Below the pieces are notes generated by a model. The model was not told where the DNA came from, did not search any database, and saw only the letters and a list, made by a program, of their open reading frames with translations. Source: an uncultured beta proteobacterium (GTDB lineage Bacteria; Pseudomonadota; Gammaproteobacteria; Burkholderiales; Burkholderiaceae_C). From it: a DNA stretch of 64,000 bases. The stretch spans positions 1-64,000 of the forward strand of contig CAIYYA010000226.1 in the NCBI GenBank assembly GCA_903930255.1, read 5' to 3'. Positions 1 to 9,508 of the stretch are shown here, one piece after another (the stretch's first letter is position 1; each line of letters starts with the position of its first letter). The position numbers and the translations under genes were made by a program.

Positions 1-1500
1 TACAAGTTTTACCTGACGCAGCTGCTCGAAGTTCGCTGGCGCGTCTGGATGACGGATCACTACCTGGCGCGCTGGTTGTCGAACCGGGCTTTCTATCAAA
101 TGGAGTTGTCACGTTTTGTCGGCACAAACAAGGCTTGCGGGCGTCTTCCTGATAACCCCGATCAGCGAATTCAGGAAGACATCAACCAATTCACCGCCTA
201 CAGCATTTCACTCTCGATGGGCTTGTTGAATGCGCTGGTCACGCTGGCGAGTTTTGTCGGAATATTGTGGGGCTTGTCAGGTGGTTTTGCGTTTTCTGTG
301 GCTGGGTCTGAGATGAATATCCCGGGCTTTATGGTGTGGATGGCGGTGTTGTACTGCCTGCTTGGCAGTGTCATCACGCACTATGTTGGCCGCCCACAAA
401 TTGCCTTGAATTTTCAGCAACAACGACTGGAGGCTGACTTTCGTCACCATATGGTTCGGGTTCGCGAATACAGCGAATCAATTGCGCTGGATCGGGGCGA
501 AGGGGTGGAGCATGGGCAACTCAAGCAACGCTTTGGTCTGGTTCTGGGCAATTACCTGTCACTCATCCGTGCTCAAAAAAAACTGGTTTGGTTTACCAGT
601 TTTTTTGGCCAGGCGGCTGTGGTGTTTCCATTTGTGGTGGCGGCCCCGCGTTTTTTTAGCGGCGCTATCCAGCTGGGTGAGTTAATGCAGATTTCGAGTG
701 CTTTTGGACAAGTGCAGGGTGCATTGAGCTGGTTTGTTGACAGTTACAGCAGCCTGGCCAGTTGGCGTGCTACGACCGATCGTTTAGTCAGCTTTGAAGC
801 ATCTTTTCAGGCTCTAAAGCAGGCGGATAAAGCGCCAATAGCTACTGAATCAAGAGCGCTTTGTGTGAAAAATATGCACTTGGAATTGCCCGATGGCACG
901 GTGCTGCTGGACCAGACGGAACTCTTCGCGCAACCCGGCGACAGCATCTGGTTGCAAGGACCATCAGGTGCAGGCAAGTCCACGATATTTCGTGCATTGG
1001 CAGGCATTTGGCCGTTTGCCAGTGGCGCAGTGCAGTGCCCGCACGATGCCATGTTTATTCCGCAGCGACCGTATTTTCCGAACGGCTCCTTACGTGATGC
1101 CCTGGCTTATCCGCAAAGTGCGGCTCTTTTCAGTGATGCACAACTGCAAGTGGCATTGCAAAGTGCCTTGCTGCCTGCTTTGCTGGAACGACTTGATGAA
1201 ACCGCAGCCTGGGGTCAACTGCTCTCGGGTGGGGAGCAGCAGCGTCTCGCGATGGCTCGCGTGTTTCTAAAGAAACCAAGTTGGGTTTTTGCTGACGAGG
1301 CCACCAGCGGACTCGATGAAAACGCTGAAAGTTTGATCTATCAAACGCTTCTGACGCAGATACAGCATGCGCAAGGAGCTATTATTTCAATAGCACATAG
1401 ACCCAATATGGCGCAATTTCACAAGGCGAGCTGGATTTTGCAAGAGCAACCCACGGGTGAAACTGCGCGATTTGTTGTGCGCAGCAACACCCTGACCTGA
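1..1500 (+). CDS. ABC transporter, fused permease/ATPase (SbmA/YddA type), 5' truncated
   Basis: Open from base 1 in frame with no start, so the N-terminus lies outside the window; the ATG at 49 is internal. Three hydrophobic stretches are visible before the nucleotide-binding domain, which has Walker A GPSGAGKST (near 960), signature LSGGEQQR (near 1225) and Walker B VFADEATSGLD. The single-chain layout (ABC_membrane_2 plus one ATPase domain) fits the SbmA/BacA/YddA family of inner-membrane exporters and peptide transporters. Substrate cannot be told. It ends with TGA and faces the convergent hypothetical gene one base away. Confidence 0.88.
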   Translation, partial: YKFYLTQLLEVRWRVWMTDHYLARWLSNRAFYQMELSRFVGTNKACGRLPDNPDQRIQEDINQFTAYSISLSMGLLNALVTLASFVGILWGLSGGFAFSVAGSEMNIPGFMVWMAVLYCLLGSVITHYVGRPQIALNFQQQRLEADFRHHMVRVREYSESIALDRGEGVEHGQLKQRFGLVLGNYLSLIRAQKKLVWFTSFFGQAAVVFPFVVAAPRFFSGAIQLGELMQISSAFGQVQGALSWFVDSYSSLASWRATTDRLVSFEASFQALKQADKAPIATESRALCVKNMHLELPDGTVLLDQTELFAQPGDSIWLQGPSGAGKSTIFRALAGIWPFASGAVQCPHDAMFIPQRPYFPNGSLRDALAYPQSAALFSDAQLQVALQSALLPALLERLDETAAWGQLLSGGEQQRLAMARVFLKKPSWVFADEATSGLDENAESLIYQTLLTQIQHAQGAIISIAHRPNMAQFHKASWILQEQPTGETARFVVRSNTLT

Positions 1501-1501
1501 G

Positions 1502-1999
1502 TCAGGTCTGAGGTTTTTCAGTTTTCGTGATCTTGGTCGGCGAATAGGTGAACACTTCGGTCGCGAGCGTGCCTTTGAGCGCGTCAAGAGCCGTCTTCGG
1601 TTCAAGTTGTTCTTTCACCTGCTGCTGCACCTGTACCGCACTGGCGCTGGCTTCCCACAGCGCCTTGAGCTGGCTGATCAGCACCTCATAGAGCGGCGGT
1701 TTGGGCGGATTTTCGGGCTGCTCTGCCGAGAGTTGACGCTGAGTCCATTGTTTGTTGAACTCGTCGGCTTGGGTGTTTGATGACCCCGTTTCACCCACAC
1801 TGGCAAGACTACCTTCTTGCGCAGCAGTCTGGATTGCCGTGTTGATCATGTTAATAACGCTGGGTGAAGGCTGTTCGTCGATGCCAGTTAAAGAACTGTT
1901 TACCGGCGGAACCGGAATAACCCGTCCCGTTGACAATGCCGCAGCTTCAGAGGCGATGGGCCGCTGGCTAGGGATTCGATCAATGGATGGCAGTTGCAT
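1502..1999 (-). CDS. hypothetical protein at the end of the chemotaxis operon
   Basis: 165 residues, not recognised. The first two thirds are rich in Ser, Pro, Gln and Thr and look disordered; residues from about 100 (PLYEVLISQLKALWEAS) could form an amphipathic helix. No signal peptide or membrane segment. It lies 126 bases downstream of cheB on the same strand and its stop nearly touches the convergent ABC gene. It could be a chemotaxis or flagellar accessory protein by position only. The length and co-orientation make it a probable gene. Confidence 0.55.
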   Translation of the reverse strand: MQLPSIDRIPSQRPIASEAAALSTGRVIPVPPVNSSLTGIDEQPSPSVINMINTAIQTAAQEGSLASVGETGSSNTQADEFNKQWTQRQLSAEQPENPPKPPLYEVLISQLKALWEASASAVQVQQQVKEQLEPKTALDALKGTLATEVFTYSPTKITKTEKPQT

Positions 2000-2084
2000 A
2001 TTGGTTCAGGCGGCAGAATGTGTCTGAGGTCTTTCCTCCGTTCGTAGGTTTATTAACGGCAGAAATAGACGGTTATTAACCCCT

Positions 2085-2116
2085 ATTTTTAAAAAAATGT
2101 GCATTTTTTTAAAAAT
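2085..2116. repeat. perfect 32-bp AT-rich palindrome
   Basis: Two 15-bp arms (ATTTTTAAAAAAATG and its exact complement) around a TG spacer, starting 9 bases after the cheB stop. Only 4 of 32 bases are G or C. It could end cheB transcription (T-runs on both strands) or bind a protein. Just beside it, near 2048-2080, GGTTTATTAAC and GGTTATTAAC form a near-repeat. Confidence 0.75.
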
Positions 2117-2125
2117 AAACTGAAA

Positions 2126-3205
2126 TCAAATCCGATAACGATCAGCCGAAGCCCCTAATTTGGCTAAAAGTGCCGGGGCAATGGCATTTAAAGGCAATAT
2201 TTCGTCGGCGGCACCATGGGCAATGGCTTCTTTGGGCATGCCAAAAACAATGCACGATGCTTCGTCTTGTACGAAGTTGTAGCTGCCGGCGTCTTTCATT
2301 TCGCGCATGGCTTTGGCGCCATCATTGCCCATGCCGGTGAGCATGATGCCAAAAGCGTTGCGCCCAACGACATTGGCTGCCGAGCGAAACAACACTTCGA
2401 CCGAAGGCCGATGCCGATTGACCGGTTCACCGTCTTCAACCACCGCCACGTAATTGGCGCCACTGCGATCAATGCGAAACTGCTTGCCCCCGGGTGCAAT
2501 GTAGGCATGCCCAGGCAAAATGCGTTCGCCATGGACGGCTTCCTGAACCGCAATTTGGCAGAGTCCATTCAGACGAGCCGCAAAACTGGTGGTAAACCCC
2601 GGTGGCATGTGCTGCGTAATAACGATTCCCGGTGAGTTGGCGGGAAGTTTGGTGAGAATTTCCTTGATGGCTTCAGTACCGCCAGTGGATGCACCCATAA
2701 CGATGAGTTTTTCGGTGAACACACGACCCACCAATGATGTTGAGGGGCTTGCTTTACTCGCGAGCGCGCTGGCGGATGCTGAAGGGGTGAGCGTCCGCTT
2801 GATTTTGGCCGCCGCAGCAATCCGCACTTTGTCGACAATTTCATGGGACAGCTCACTCAAGCCATCGGCCACACCAATGCGGGGTTTGGCAATGAAATCA
2901 ACCGCACCAAGCTCCAATGCTTTCATGGTGACTTCAGCACCCCGCTCGGTCAGCGTGGAAATCATCAGCACCGGCATAGGGCGCAATCGCATCAAGCGCC
3001 CCAAAAAATCGATTCCATCCATGCGTGGCATCTCGATGTCCAGGGTGATGACGTCGGGGTTGAGCTCGCGAATCATTTCACGCGCCACCAGCGGATCACT
3101 AGCAGCGCCAACGCACTCCATATCACCTTGACGGTTGATGATTTCTGACAACAAGCTGCGCACCAACGCCGAATCATCGACCACAATGACGCGTATTTTT
3201 TTCAA
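2126..3205 (-). CDS. cheB: CheB, receptor glutamate methylesterase/deamidase response regulator
   Basis: An N-terminal receiver domain (acidic pair DD, phosphoacceptor D56 in TLDIEMP) is joined by an Ala/Ser linker to the methylesterase domain. The catalytic serine motif is [10 protein letters not shown], the histidine QHMPPGF and the aspartate GMGNDG. CheB removes methyl groups from chemoreceptors when phosphorylated by CheA. A TTG start at 3205 is chosen because GAGGAA lies six bases upstream; an ATG at 3238 in frame would overlap cheD by 23 bases and lacks a comparable site. Last recognisable che gene of the operon. Confidence 0.95.
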   Translation of the reverse strand: MKKIRVIVVDDSALVRSLLSEIINRQGDMECVGAASDPLVAREMIRELNPDVITLDIEMPRMDGIDFLGRLMRLRPMPVLMISTLTERGAEVTMKALELGAVDFIAKPRIGVADGLSELSHEIVDKVRIAAAAKIKRTLTPSASASALASKASPSTSLVGRVFTEKLIVMGASTGGTEAIKEILTKLPANSPGIVITQHMPPGFTTSFAARLNGLCQIAVQEAVHGERILPGHAYIAPGGKQFRIDRSGANYVAVVEDGEPVNRHRPSVEVLFRSAANVVGRNAFGIMLTGMGNDGAKAMREMKDAGSYNFVQDEASCIVFGMPKEAIAHGAADEILPLNAIAPALLAKLGASADRYRI

Positions 3206-3215
3206 TTGAAGTTCC

Positions 3216-3875
3216 TCAAAACAAGTCGATCGACCCACCAGCCGTTGACTTGGCTACGCTGGCTGCATTGCCTTTGCGTTCTTCGACTGCCAATGTTTCC
3301 GGGTGAGCGTGTGCCAGTCGTTTGACAAGCGCTTTGCCGTTCACCGGGAAAAAACAGACTTTGCGTGGATGAATATCCAGTACATCCTGTGACACGATCG
3401 GAATGCGCTCTGTGGCGAGGTATTCGAGCACAAATTTGGTGTTGCGCTCACCCACATTCATTGAGGTGAAGCCCGCCATGACCTGAGCGCCACCAAACAC
3501 CTTGGCTTGCATGGTTTCCCGGCGTGCACCAATTTTGAGCATTTGGTTGATCAGCAGCTCCATCGCATAGGAGCCGTAACGGCCTCCGCCGTCGCCATCG
3601 CCATCAGGCAGCATGAAATGGTTCATGCCGCCTGCGCGCGCGCGCGAATCCCAAATGCAGGCAGAAATGCAAGAGCCCAAGACGGTTGTGATCATCACTT
3701 CGTCGTTGGAAACGTAGTATTCCCCCGGCAAAACCTTCACCGCATCGTATTGAAAATGGGTGTCACTGAAAAAAAACGACGCCTCACCCGGGCTACGCGG
3801 GAGCGACTTCAAGTGCTCAACCCGCGAAACACGGGCACTTGACATGGGGCGCAATAAAGTACTAGCGCCGTTCAT
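3216..3875 (-). CDS. cheD: CheD, chemoreceptor glutamine deamidase
   Basis: 219 residues with the CheD core [12 protein letters not shown] (active-site Cys) followed by GGMNHFMLP (His). CheD deamidates receptor glutamines and in many species binds CheC-type phosphatases. The first 14 bases overlap the end of cheR. The protein ends GGSIDLF, almost the same as the GSIELF tail of the CheZ-like protein of this operon, so the two may share a docking partner. Confidence 0.95.
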   Translation of the reverse strand: MNGASTLLRPMSSARVSRVEHLKSLPRSPGEASFFFSDTHFQYDAVKVLPGEYYVSNDEVMITTVLGSCISACIWDSRARAGGMNHFMLPDGDGDGGGRYGSYAMELLINQMLKIGARRETMQAKVFGGAQVMAGFTSMNVGERNTKFVLEYLATERIPIVSQDVLDIHPRKVCFFPVNGKALVKRLAHAHPETLAVEERKGNAASVAKSTAGGSIDLF

Positions 3876-4725
3876 AAACAGTTTTGCCTTTCAACGTGAA
3901 AAGGTCACGGGATTCGCTGAAATTTTCTGAATGCCCGACAAAGAGCAAACCGCCAGGGATCATCACACGGTGAATACGCTCAAGCACACGACGCTGTGTC
4001 GCCGCATCAAAATAGATCATGACATTGCGACAGAAAACGACATCAAAGGTTTCGCGAAAAGGCCAGTCGTCACGCACCAAATTCACAATGATGAAATGCA
4101 CCATGCTGGCGAACTCAGGCTTGATGCGCACCATGCCTTGGTTATTGCCTTTGCCACGCAGAAAAAAATGCTGCATTTGGCTTTCAGAAATGTTCTTCAA
4201 GCTCTCAACGGCATAAACACCCTGGGTGGCGGTTTCGAGCACTTTGGAGTCAATGTCGCTGGCGGTCAAGCTGATACTGGATCTGTGTGCCAAAGCTTCG
4301 ACTGCCGTCATGATGATGGAATAGGGCTCTTCACCGGTTGACGCGGCGCTGCACCATACACGCCAAGAGGTTTGCGCAGGTCGCGAGCGTAGTAACTCCG
4401 AGAAAATCTGAAAGTGATGCTGTTCGCGGAAAAATGAAGTCAGGTTGGTGGTCAGTGCGTTGATGAATTCCTGCCACTCAGCGCCGTCCTGACTCTCAAG
4501 CCAGCTCAGATATTGGCGAAAGCTGGTGTGACCGGTCTCGCGCAAGCGGCGCGATAAGCGGCTGTAAACCATAGCATGCTTACCGTCGTGCAAACTGATA
4601 CCGGCGCGCTGGTAGATCAGCGCTTGCACTTTATCAAAGTCGGCATCAGTCCAGGTGAACTCTCGACCCTGCATATCCGAGAGCACTGACTCCGGCGGTG
4701 GTCGACCTGCTTGAACAGTCCCCAT
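3862..4725 (-). CDS. cheR: CheR, chemoreceptor glutamate methyltransferase
   Basis: 287 residues: a helical N-terminal CheR_N domain, then the SAM-binding methyltransferase domain (WCSAASTGEEPYSI, DVVFCRNVMIYFD). It adds methyl groups to receptor glutamates using SAM, opposing CheB. Between cheW and cheD; no pentapeptide-bearing receptor is seen in this window (the chemoreceptor at 57.3 kb lacks the tail). Confidence 0.95.
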   Translation of the reverse strand: MGTVQAGRPPPESVLSDMQGREFTWTDADFDKVQALIYQRAGISLHDGKHAMVYSRLSRRLRETGHTSFRQYLSWLESQDGAEWQEFINALTTNLTSFFREQHHFQIFSELLRSRPAQTSWRVWCSAASTGEEPYSIIMTAVEALAHRSSISLTASDIDSKVLETATQGVYAVESLKNISESQMQHFFLRGKGNNQGMVRIKPEFASMVHFIIVNLVRDDWPFRETFDVVFCRNVMIYFDAATQRRVLERIHRVMIPGGLLFVGHSENFSESRDLFTLKGKTVYERR

Positions 4726-4740
4726 GCGGTAGGTGTCGGT

Positions 4741-5229
4741 TCAGATGGCGTCAGCGACCAAACCCATGTCTTCAGCCGCCATGAGTTTTTCAATGTCTAA
4801 CAAAATCAGCATGCGCTCACCCAGCGAGCCCAGACCAATCACGGCATCACTGCCAATAACACTGTCAACTTCAGGAGCTGCCCGCGTGTTTTCAGGCGCT
4901 AACTCCATCACGTCGCTAACCGAATCAACGACGATTCCAACGATCCGATGGCGCAAATTCAGAATGATCACCACGGTGAAAGAGTCATAGACGGCGCGCT
5001 CACAATTGAAGCGCAGGCGCATGTCAACAATTGGCACAATGGTGCCCCGCAGGTTCACAACACCCTTGATAAAGACGGGTGCATTGGCAATCCGCGTGGG
5101 GGGTTCATACCCGCGAATTTCCTGAACTTTCAAGATGTCGATGCCGTACTCCTCTCGATCGAGACGAAAGGTCAGGTACTCGCGGGCACCGGGGGTTGTT
5201 GCATCGTTTGATTTATCCATTGTGGCCAT
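4741..5229 (-). CDS. cheW: CheW, chemotaxis coupling protein
   Basis: 162 residues, one CheW domain (LTFRLDREEYGIDILKVQEI, GVVNLRGTIVPIVDMR, IVVDSVSDV). It couples CheA to chemoreceptors in the signalling array. It starts ATG at 5229, 27 bases after cheA, preceded by AGGAGAAG. Confidence 0.96.
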   Translation of the reverse strand: MATMDKSNDATTPGAREYLTFRLDREEYGIDILKVQEIRGYEPPTRIANAPVFIKGVVNLRGTIVPIVDMRLRFNCERAVYDSFTVVIILNLRHRIVGIVVDSVSDVMELAPENTRAAPEVDSVIGSDAVIGLGSLGERMLILLDIEKLMAAEDMGLVADAI

Positions 5230-5256
5230 GTGGCTTCTCCTGTTGGGGACAGTGTT

Positions 5257-7398
5257 TCAGTGCCGTGAGCGGCGCACTAAAGCGCCTGTATCGAGGATCA
5301 GTGCGACTTTTCCGTCGCCCAAGATCGTTGCCCCCGAGACATTGGGTACTTTGCGGTAGTTGGACTCGAGATTTTTCACCACCACTTGTTGTTGGCCTAA
5401 GAGTTCGTCAACCAGCAATACCACCCGGCTGCCCTCGGCTTCGATAACGACCATGATGTCGCTGGATTTGTCCATATCAAAACGGGGCACTTGAAAAACC
5501 TTCTCAAGCTCAATGACTGGCATGTATTCGTCGCGCACCTTGACCAGTTGGGCGCCTTGGCCAACCGTGCTCACGGCACCCGATTTAACCTGGAATGATT
5601 CGACCACCGATGACAACGGCAGGATGTAAACCTCGTTGCCAACACCTACCGACATGCCGTCCATGATGGCCAGCGTGAGCGGCAAACGCACCGAAACCCG
5701 CATGCCATAGCCTTCAGAGGACTCAATATCAACCGTGCCATTGAGCGATGTGATGTTGCGCTTAACGACGTCCATGCCAACACCGCGTCCGGATACATCG
5801 GTGACAATTTCTGCTGTAGAAAATCCTGGGGCAAAAATGAGCTGCCAGACATCAGCATCGGACATTTGATCCGACACATCGAGACCGCGCTCGCGCGCTT
5901 TGGCCAAGATTTTTTCACGCGACATGCCCTTGCCGTCATCGCGCACTTCAATCACGATCGAGCCACCCTGATGTGCCGCAGAAAGAGTTATGGTTCCAGT
6001 TTCTGGCTTGCCAGCACGCACGCGATCAGCTGGCATTTCTATGCCGTGATCGCAACTGTTGCGCACCAAGTGGGTCAATGGGTCGGTGATTTTCTCCACC
6101 AAACCTTTGTCAAGCTCGGTCGCTTCACCCTGCGTGACAAAGTCTACCTTTTTGCCCAGTTTGCTAGCAAGGTCGCGCAGCATACGCGGGAACCGGCTGA
6201 ACACAATCGACATTGGAATCATGCGAATTGACATCACCGACTCTTGCAGATCGCGTGTATTGCGATCCAGATCCGTTAAACCAGTGAGCAATTGTTGGTA
6301 AAGCGCAGGATCCAGGGCGCGACTATTTTGCGCCAGCATGGCCTGCGTAATGACCAGCTCACCAACCAGATTAATCAATTGATCAACCTTGCTGATGGCA
6401 ACCCGAATGGTGGCTGCTTCGGGTTGCACATGAGCAGCCACAGGCACTTTAGGGCCTGTTGGCGTTGACTTGATCGCTACCTCTTCTGGCACAACGGCCA
6501 TTGCCAAGGTGCTGGCAGTGCTTGCTAGCACTGTTCCAGGTGCTCCAGGAGCGCCATCGAAAAAGCCGAACCCGGCAGCGGCATCATCGAGTGGAGTCTG
6601 GACGGCGGCTAACTCTGCAGCCTTGGGGGGGGGCTGCACACTGGTGGCCGCTTCTTTGATTAGAACCTGATCACGCGAGACATGAAAGGCAAAAAGATCG
6701 AGAAGATCGTCATTGGATGAACTGGTTTCTGCGGCAAAAACCCGGGTGTCAGTTTGGCTGCTGGGCATCGGTTTGATTTCACCCAAGCCAGGAATGTCGC
6801 GAAACAGCTCCATGATGGCATCCGCAGTTTCGGGTTGTGCCAGCTTGCTGATGATGATTTCCAAAGCGCGAATGCCTGGTGCCAGCTTTTTTTCGGGTTG
6901 TGCGATGGGCACAACAAGCGGGGCAGCAACGACTGGTGCGGCCGGTTTGGGTGCCGGTGCGGCCGGTGCGTCAGCACCTGAAACCAGGGCGCGAATTCGT
7001 TTGACCAGTTCGGCCGTGGGTGGACCCCCACCTGTTTCACCCGATTGGTGGCGTGCCAGCAGGCCACGCGATGCATCGGCTGACTCCAGCAGCACATCAA
7101 CCATGGCCGAATTGGGCTTGAGTTCATGGCGGCGCAGTCGATCCAGCAAGGACTCCATCTGATGGGTCAGCTCGGCGACATCCGAGAAGCCAAAGGTTGC
7201 CGCACCACCCTTGACGGAGTGGGCGCAACGGAAAATGCCATTGAGCTCTTCGTCATCGGCGGTTTCAAGATTCAAATTAAGCAGCATCTGCTCCATCAGA
7301 TCGAGGTTTTCGCCAGCTTCCTCAAAAAAGATTTGATAAAACTGGCTTAAATCAAAATCGGCACCTGATCCGCCGGCTTCTTGGTGTGCTTCTGCCAT
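5257..7398 (-). CDS. cheA: CheA, chemotaxis histidine kinase
   Basis: 713 residues. HPt domain with phosphorylated His60 (FRCAHSVKGG), a long Ala/Pro-rich region, the dimerisation helices, a HATPase domain (HLVRNSCDHGIE, DDGKGM, GRGVGMDVV) and a C-terminal CheW-like domain. It phosphorylates CheY and CheB in response to receptors. The ATG at 7398 with GGAG seven bases upstream is preferred over an in-frame ATG nine codons earlier. Only one HPt domain is present, as in the flagellar type. Confidence 0.96.
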   Translation of the reverse strand: MAEAHQEAGGSGADFDLSQFYQIFFEEAGENLDLMEQMLLNLNLETADDEELNGIFRCAHSVKGGAATFGFSDVAELTHQMESLLDRLRRHELKPNSAMVDVLLESADASRGLLARHQSGETGGGPPTAELVKRIRALVSGADAPAAPAPKPAAPVVAAPLVVPIAQPEKKLAPGIRALEIIISKLAQPETADAIMELFRDIPGLGEIKPMPSSQTDTRVFAAETSSSNDDLLDLFAFHVSRDQVLIKEAATSVQPPPKAAELAAVQTPLDDAAAGFGFFDGAPGAPGTVLASTASTLAMAVVPEEVAIKSTPTGPKVPVAAHVQPEAATIRVAISKVDQLINLVGELVITQAMLAQNSRALDPALYQQLLTGLTDLDRNTRDLQESVMSIRMIPMSIVFSRFPRMLRDLASKLGKKVDFVTQGEATELDKGLVEKITDPLTHLVRNSCDHGIEMPADRVRAGKPETGTITLSAAHQGGSIVIEVRDDGKGMSREKILAKARERGLDVSDQMSDADVWQLIFAPGFSTAEIVTDVSGRGVGMDVVKRNITSLNGTVDIESSEGYGMRVSVRLPLTLAIMDGMSVGVGNEVYILPLSSVVESFQVKSGAVSTVGQGAQLVKVRDEYMPVIELEKVFQVPRFDMDKSSDIMVVIEAEGSRVVLLVDELLGQQQVVVKNLESNYRKVPNVSGATILGDGKVALILDTGALVRRSRH

Positions 7399-7441
7399 AT
7401 GAGTCTCCTGAAAACTGTGCTGCAAATCTGCTAAATTTTGT

Positions 7442-7807
7442 TCAAACTTTAACCACTTTTTTGATCACTTCGATCAAACGAACCGGGTCAAAGGGCTTCA
7501 CCAACCAACCGGTTGCACCCGCAGCCCGGCCTGCTTGCTTCATCAAATCACTCGACTCGGTGGTGAGCATCAATATGGGAATTTGCTTGAAATTAGGGTG
7601 CTCCCGCAACTTGCGCGTCAGACCCAAACCATCCAGACGCGGCATGTTTTGGTCTGTCAGAACTAAATCAAAAGTCTGCATTTGGGCTTTTTCAAAGGCA
7701 TCGATGCCGTCAACCGCCTCAACCACTTGATGACCAGCGCCAATAAGCGTGAATGACACCATTTTTCGCATGGAAGGAGAATCATCAACGGCGAGAATTA
7801 AAGACAT
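7442..7807 (-). CDS. cheY: CheY-type single-domain response regulator
   Basis: 121 residues, a lone receiver domain: acidic pair D8-D9, phosphoacceptor D52 (VLTDQNMP), the conserved Thr (MLTTESS) and Lys (VKPFDP). Phosphorylated by CheA and expected to act on the motor switch (FliM, encoded at 12.9 kb) or as a CheA phosphate sink. Second gene of the operon, just before cheA. Confidence 0.93.
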   Translation of the reverse strand: MSLILAVDDSPSMRKMVSFTLIGAGHQVVEAVDGIDAFEKAQMQTFDLVLTDQNMPRLDGLGLTRKLREHPNFKQIPILMLTTESSDLMKQAGRAAGATGWLVKPFDPVRLIEVIKKVVKV

Positions 7808-7837
7808 GAAGCACTCCGGCTATAAAAAATGTCAAAT

Positions 7838-8284
7838 TTAAAAAAGCTCGATCGAACCAGCTTGCATTTCATCCTGGGTCACCGGGTTAGGACGCTCGGG
7901 AACTTCCTCGACAAACGGAACCGCTTCGCCATCTTCGCTACCCATGGCCTCAGAGGCTAGCCGATAAGCGCAACCTTGAAGAATCTTGGAGGTGTGCACG
8001 ATGAGTTGTGACGCCATGTCCTGAAACTGCAACTCTGTGACTGCCGAGTGCAGGGCTGAGCGCACATTTTCAAGTTCCTTGAACGTTTCGAGTGACGGGC
8101 TCGACAAATTGGCACTGACACTGGTGAACCTCTGCATCAGGTTTTCCATGGTGTGCGCCAACAAGGAGTCGAGTCGATTTAGGTCGTGCACCACCACCAA
8201 GAGCGAGTCCTGCACTTCTGCCACCAACATCACGGGCAATTCAACCATTGGAATCGACGAAGCATCGTCTGGCGCAACAAACAA
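7838..8284 (-). CDS. CheZ-like CheY phosphatase
   Basis: 148 residues, all-helical in appearance. The segment LQFQDMASQLI matches the CheZ active-site pattern DxxxQ: Asp89 and Gln93 take the places of E. coli Asp143 and Gln147. CheZ removes phosphate from CheY. It is shorter than E. coli CheZ (214) and ends GSIELF rather than the usual LGF tail. TTG start at 8284 is supported by GAGGAG six bases upstream; no ATG is well placed. First gene of the operon, which fits a phosphatase made with its substrate CheY. Confidence 0.75.
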   Translation of the reverse strand: MFVAPDDASSIPMVELPVMLVAEVQDSLLVVVHDLNRLDSLLAHTMENLMQRFTSVSANLSSPSLETFKELENVRSALHSAVTELQFQDMASQLIVHTSKILQGCAYRLASEAMGSEDGEAVPFVEEVPERPNPVTQDEMQAGSIELF

Positions 8285-8404
8285 TCAAAACTCCTCAAGG
8301 AACTAGGCTAACCACGCACGCTAAACGCTAAAGACAATCATAGCGCCAATCATCCCGTTTTAGTCGCTCTGTACTTTGTGAAAAGTCACCGACAATGTGC
8401 AATC

Positions 8405-9499
8405 ATGTCAACTGAAGCTCAACTGCCAATGTGTGTGCTGCATTTGGAGGATTCACCTCTGGATCACGCGCTGGTCTGCCGCGAGCTGAAGAAATTTGAC
8501 ACGACGATCATGATCGAGCGGGTTGAGTCGCTTGCGGATTTTTCGGCCGCATTGCAGCAGTCACGCTTTCATGTGGTGCTGGCAGACTATCGGCTCGCTG
8601 GTTTCACCGCACTGGATGCCTGGGCTGTGATGCAGATCGAAAGATGCAAACTGCCATTTATTTTGTTGTCTGGGGCGATTGGTGAGGCTGCGGCAGTGGC
8701 CGCAATCAAACTAGGCATCAGTGACTATCTGCCGAAAGATGAGCTACCCAAATTGCCGCACACCATTTTGCGTGCGATTGAAATGCAGGCGATGCGCTTG
8801 GCCAAGGAAGATGCCGATCTGGAACTTGCCAAGTCTGAAAAACGGCTAGCCAGTTTCGCCGAGCATCTGCAAAGTGCCATTGAGCAAGAGCGGGCTGCTA
8901 TTTCACGCGAAATACACGACGATATTGGCGGTGCACTGGCGGCTATTCGCTTTGACTTGTTTTGGCTGAAGCGCCATAACGCGCAAGACGATGCAGGCAA
9001 ACACATTGAATCAGCTACCGACATGTTGCAGCAAGCTATTGAAGCGAGCCAGCGCATCATGATGAATTTGCGGCCAGCCATTCTTGACCAAGGGTTGAGC
9101 GCGGCCGTGCACTGGCTAAGCAGCGGCTTTTCAAAACGCAACAACGTTCCAGTGCGGGTTGATCTTGCGGGCGATTTGAGCCAACTATCCAAGTCGATTC
9201 AGCTGGTCGCTTACCGAACGGTCCAAGAGGCATTGACTAACATTAGCAAGCACGCCAGGTGCAGCAGGGTGACGATAGACATCAGCGATGCTGAAGGTGT
9301 CCTGACAGTAGAAGTCAGCGACAACGGGCAGGGTATTACAGCGCAAGAGCAAGAGAAACCCAAGTCGTTTGGTTTGCGTGGTTTGCAGGAACGCGCAAAA
9401 ACAGTCGGAGGCTGGGTCGATATCAGCGCCCAAGCGGGCGCAGGAACTTCGATTATTCTGTCCATCCCGTTGCCAATTGCAACGAACCCAGAAAGCTAA
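8405..9499 (+). CDS. receiver-linked NarL-type sensor kinase (REC-HisKA_3-HATPase)
   Basis: 364 residues from ATG 8405 (an in-frame GTG at 8378 would add nine). Residues 1-125 are a receiver domain (LHLEDS, VVLADYRLAG). Then a short coiled coil, the HisKA_3 box ISREIHDDIGGALAAI with the phosphorylated His, and a HATPase domain (EALTNISKHA, VSDNGQGI, GLRGLQERA). No membrane segment, so it is cytosolic and driven through its receiver. Nine bases before its LuxR partner, and divergent from the che operon, suggesting a link to motility control. Confidence 0.88.
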   Translation: MSTEAQLPMCVLHLEDSPLDHALVCRELKKFDTTIMIERVESLADFSAALQQSRFHVVLADYRLAGFTALDAWAVMQIERCKLPFILLSGAIGEAAAVAAIKLGISDYLPKDELPKLPHTILRAIEMQAMRLAKEDADLELAKSEKRLASFAEHLQSAIEQERAAISREIHDDIGGALAAIRFDLFWLKRHNAQDDAGKHIESATDMLQQAIEASQRIMMNLRPAILDQGLSAAVHWLSSGFSKRNNVPVRVDLAGDLSQLSKSIQLVAYRTVQEALTNISKHARCSRVTIDISDAEGVLTVEVSDNGQGITAQEQEKPKSFGLRGLQERAKTVGGWVDISAQAGAGTSIILSIPLPIATNPES

Positions 9500-9508
9500 G
9501 GCATCTCG

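Noticed and set aside
820-1400. Possible GAGGCC-repeat pieces inside the ABC exporter gene
   Set aside because: Only short matches (AGCTATTATTTCAATAGC-like, AAAGCGCCAATAGC) and the encoded IISIAHRPN is a normal conserved motif of this family.
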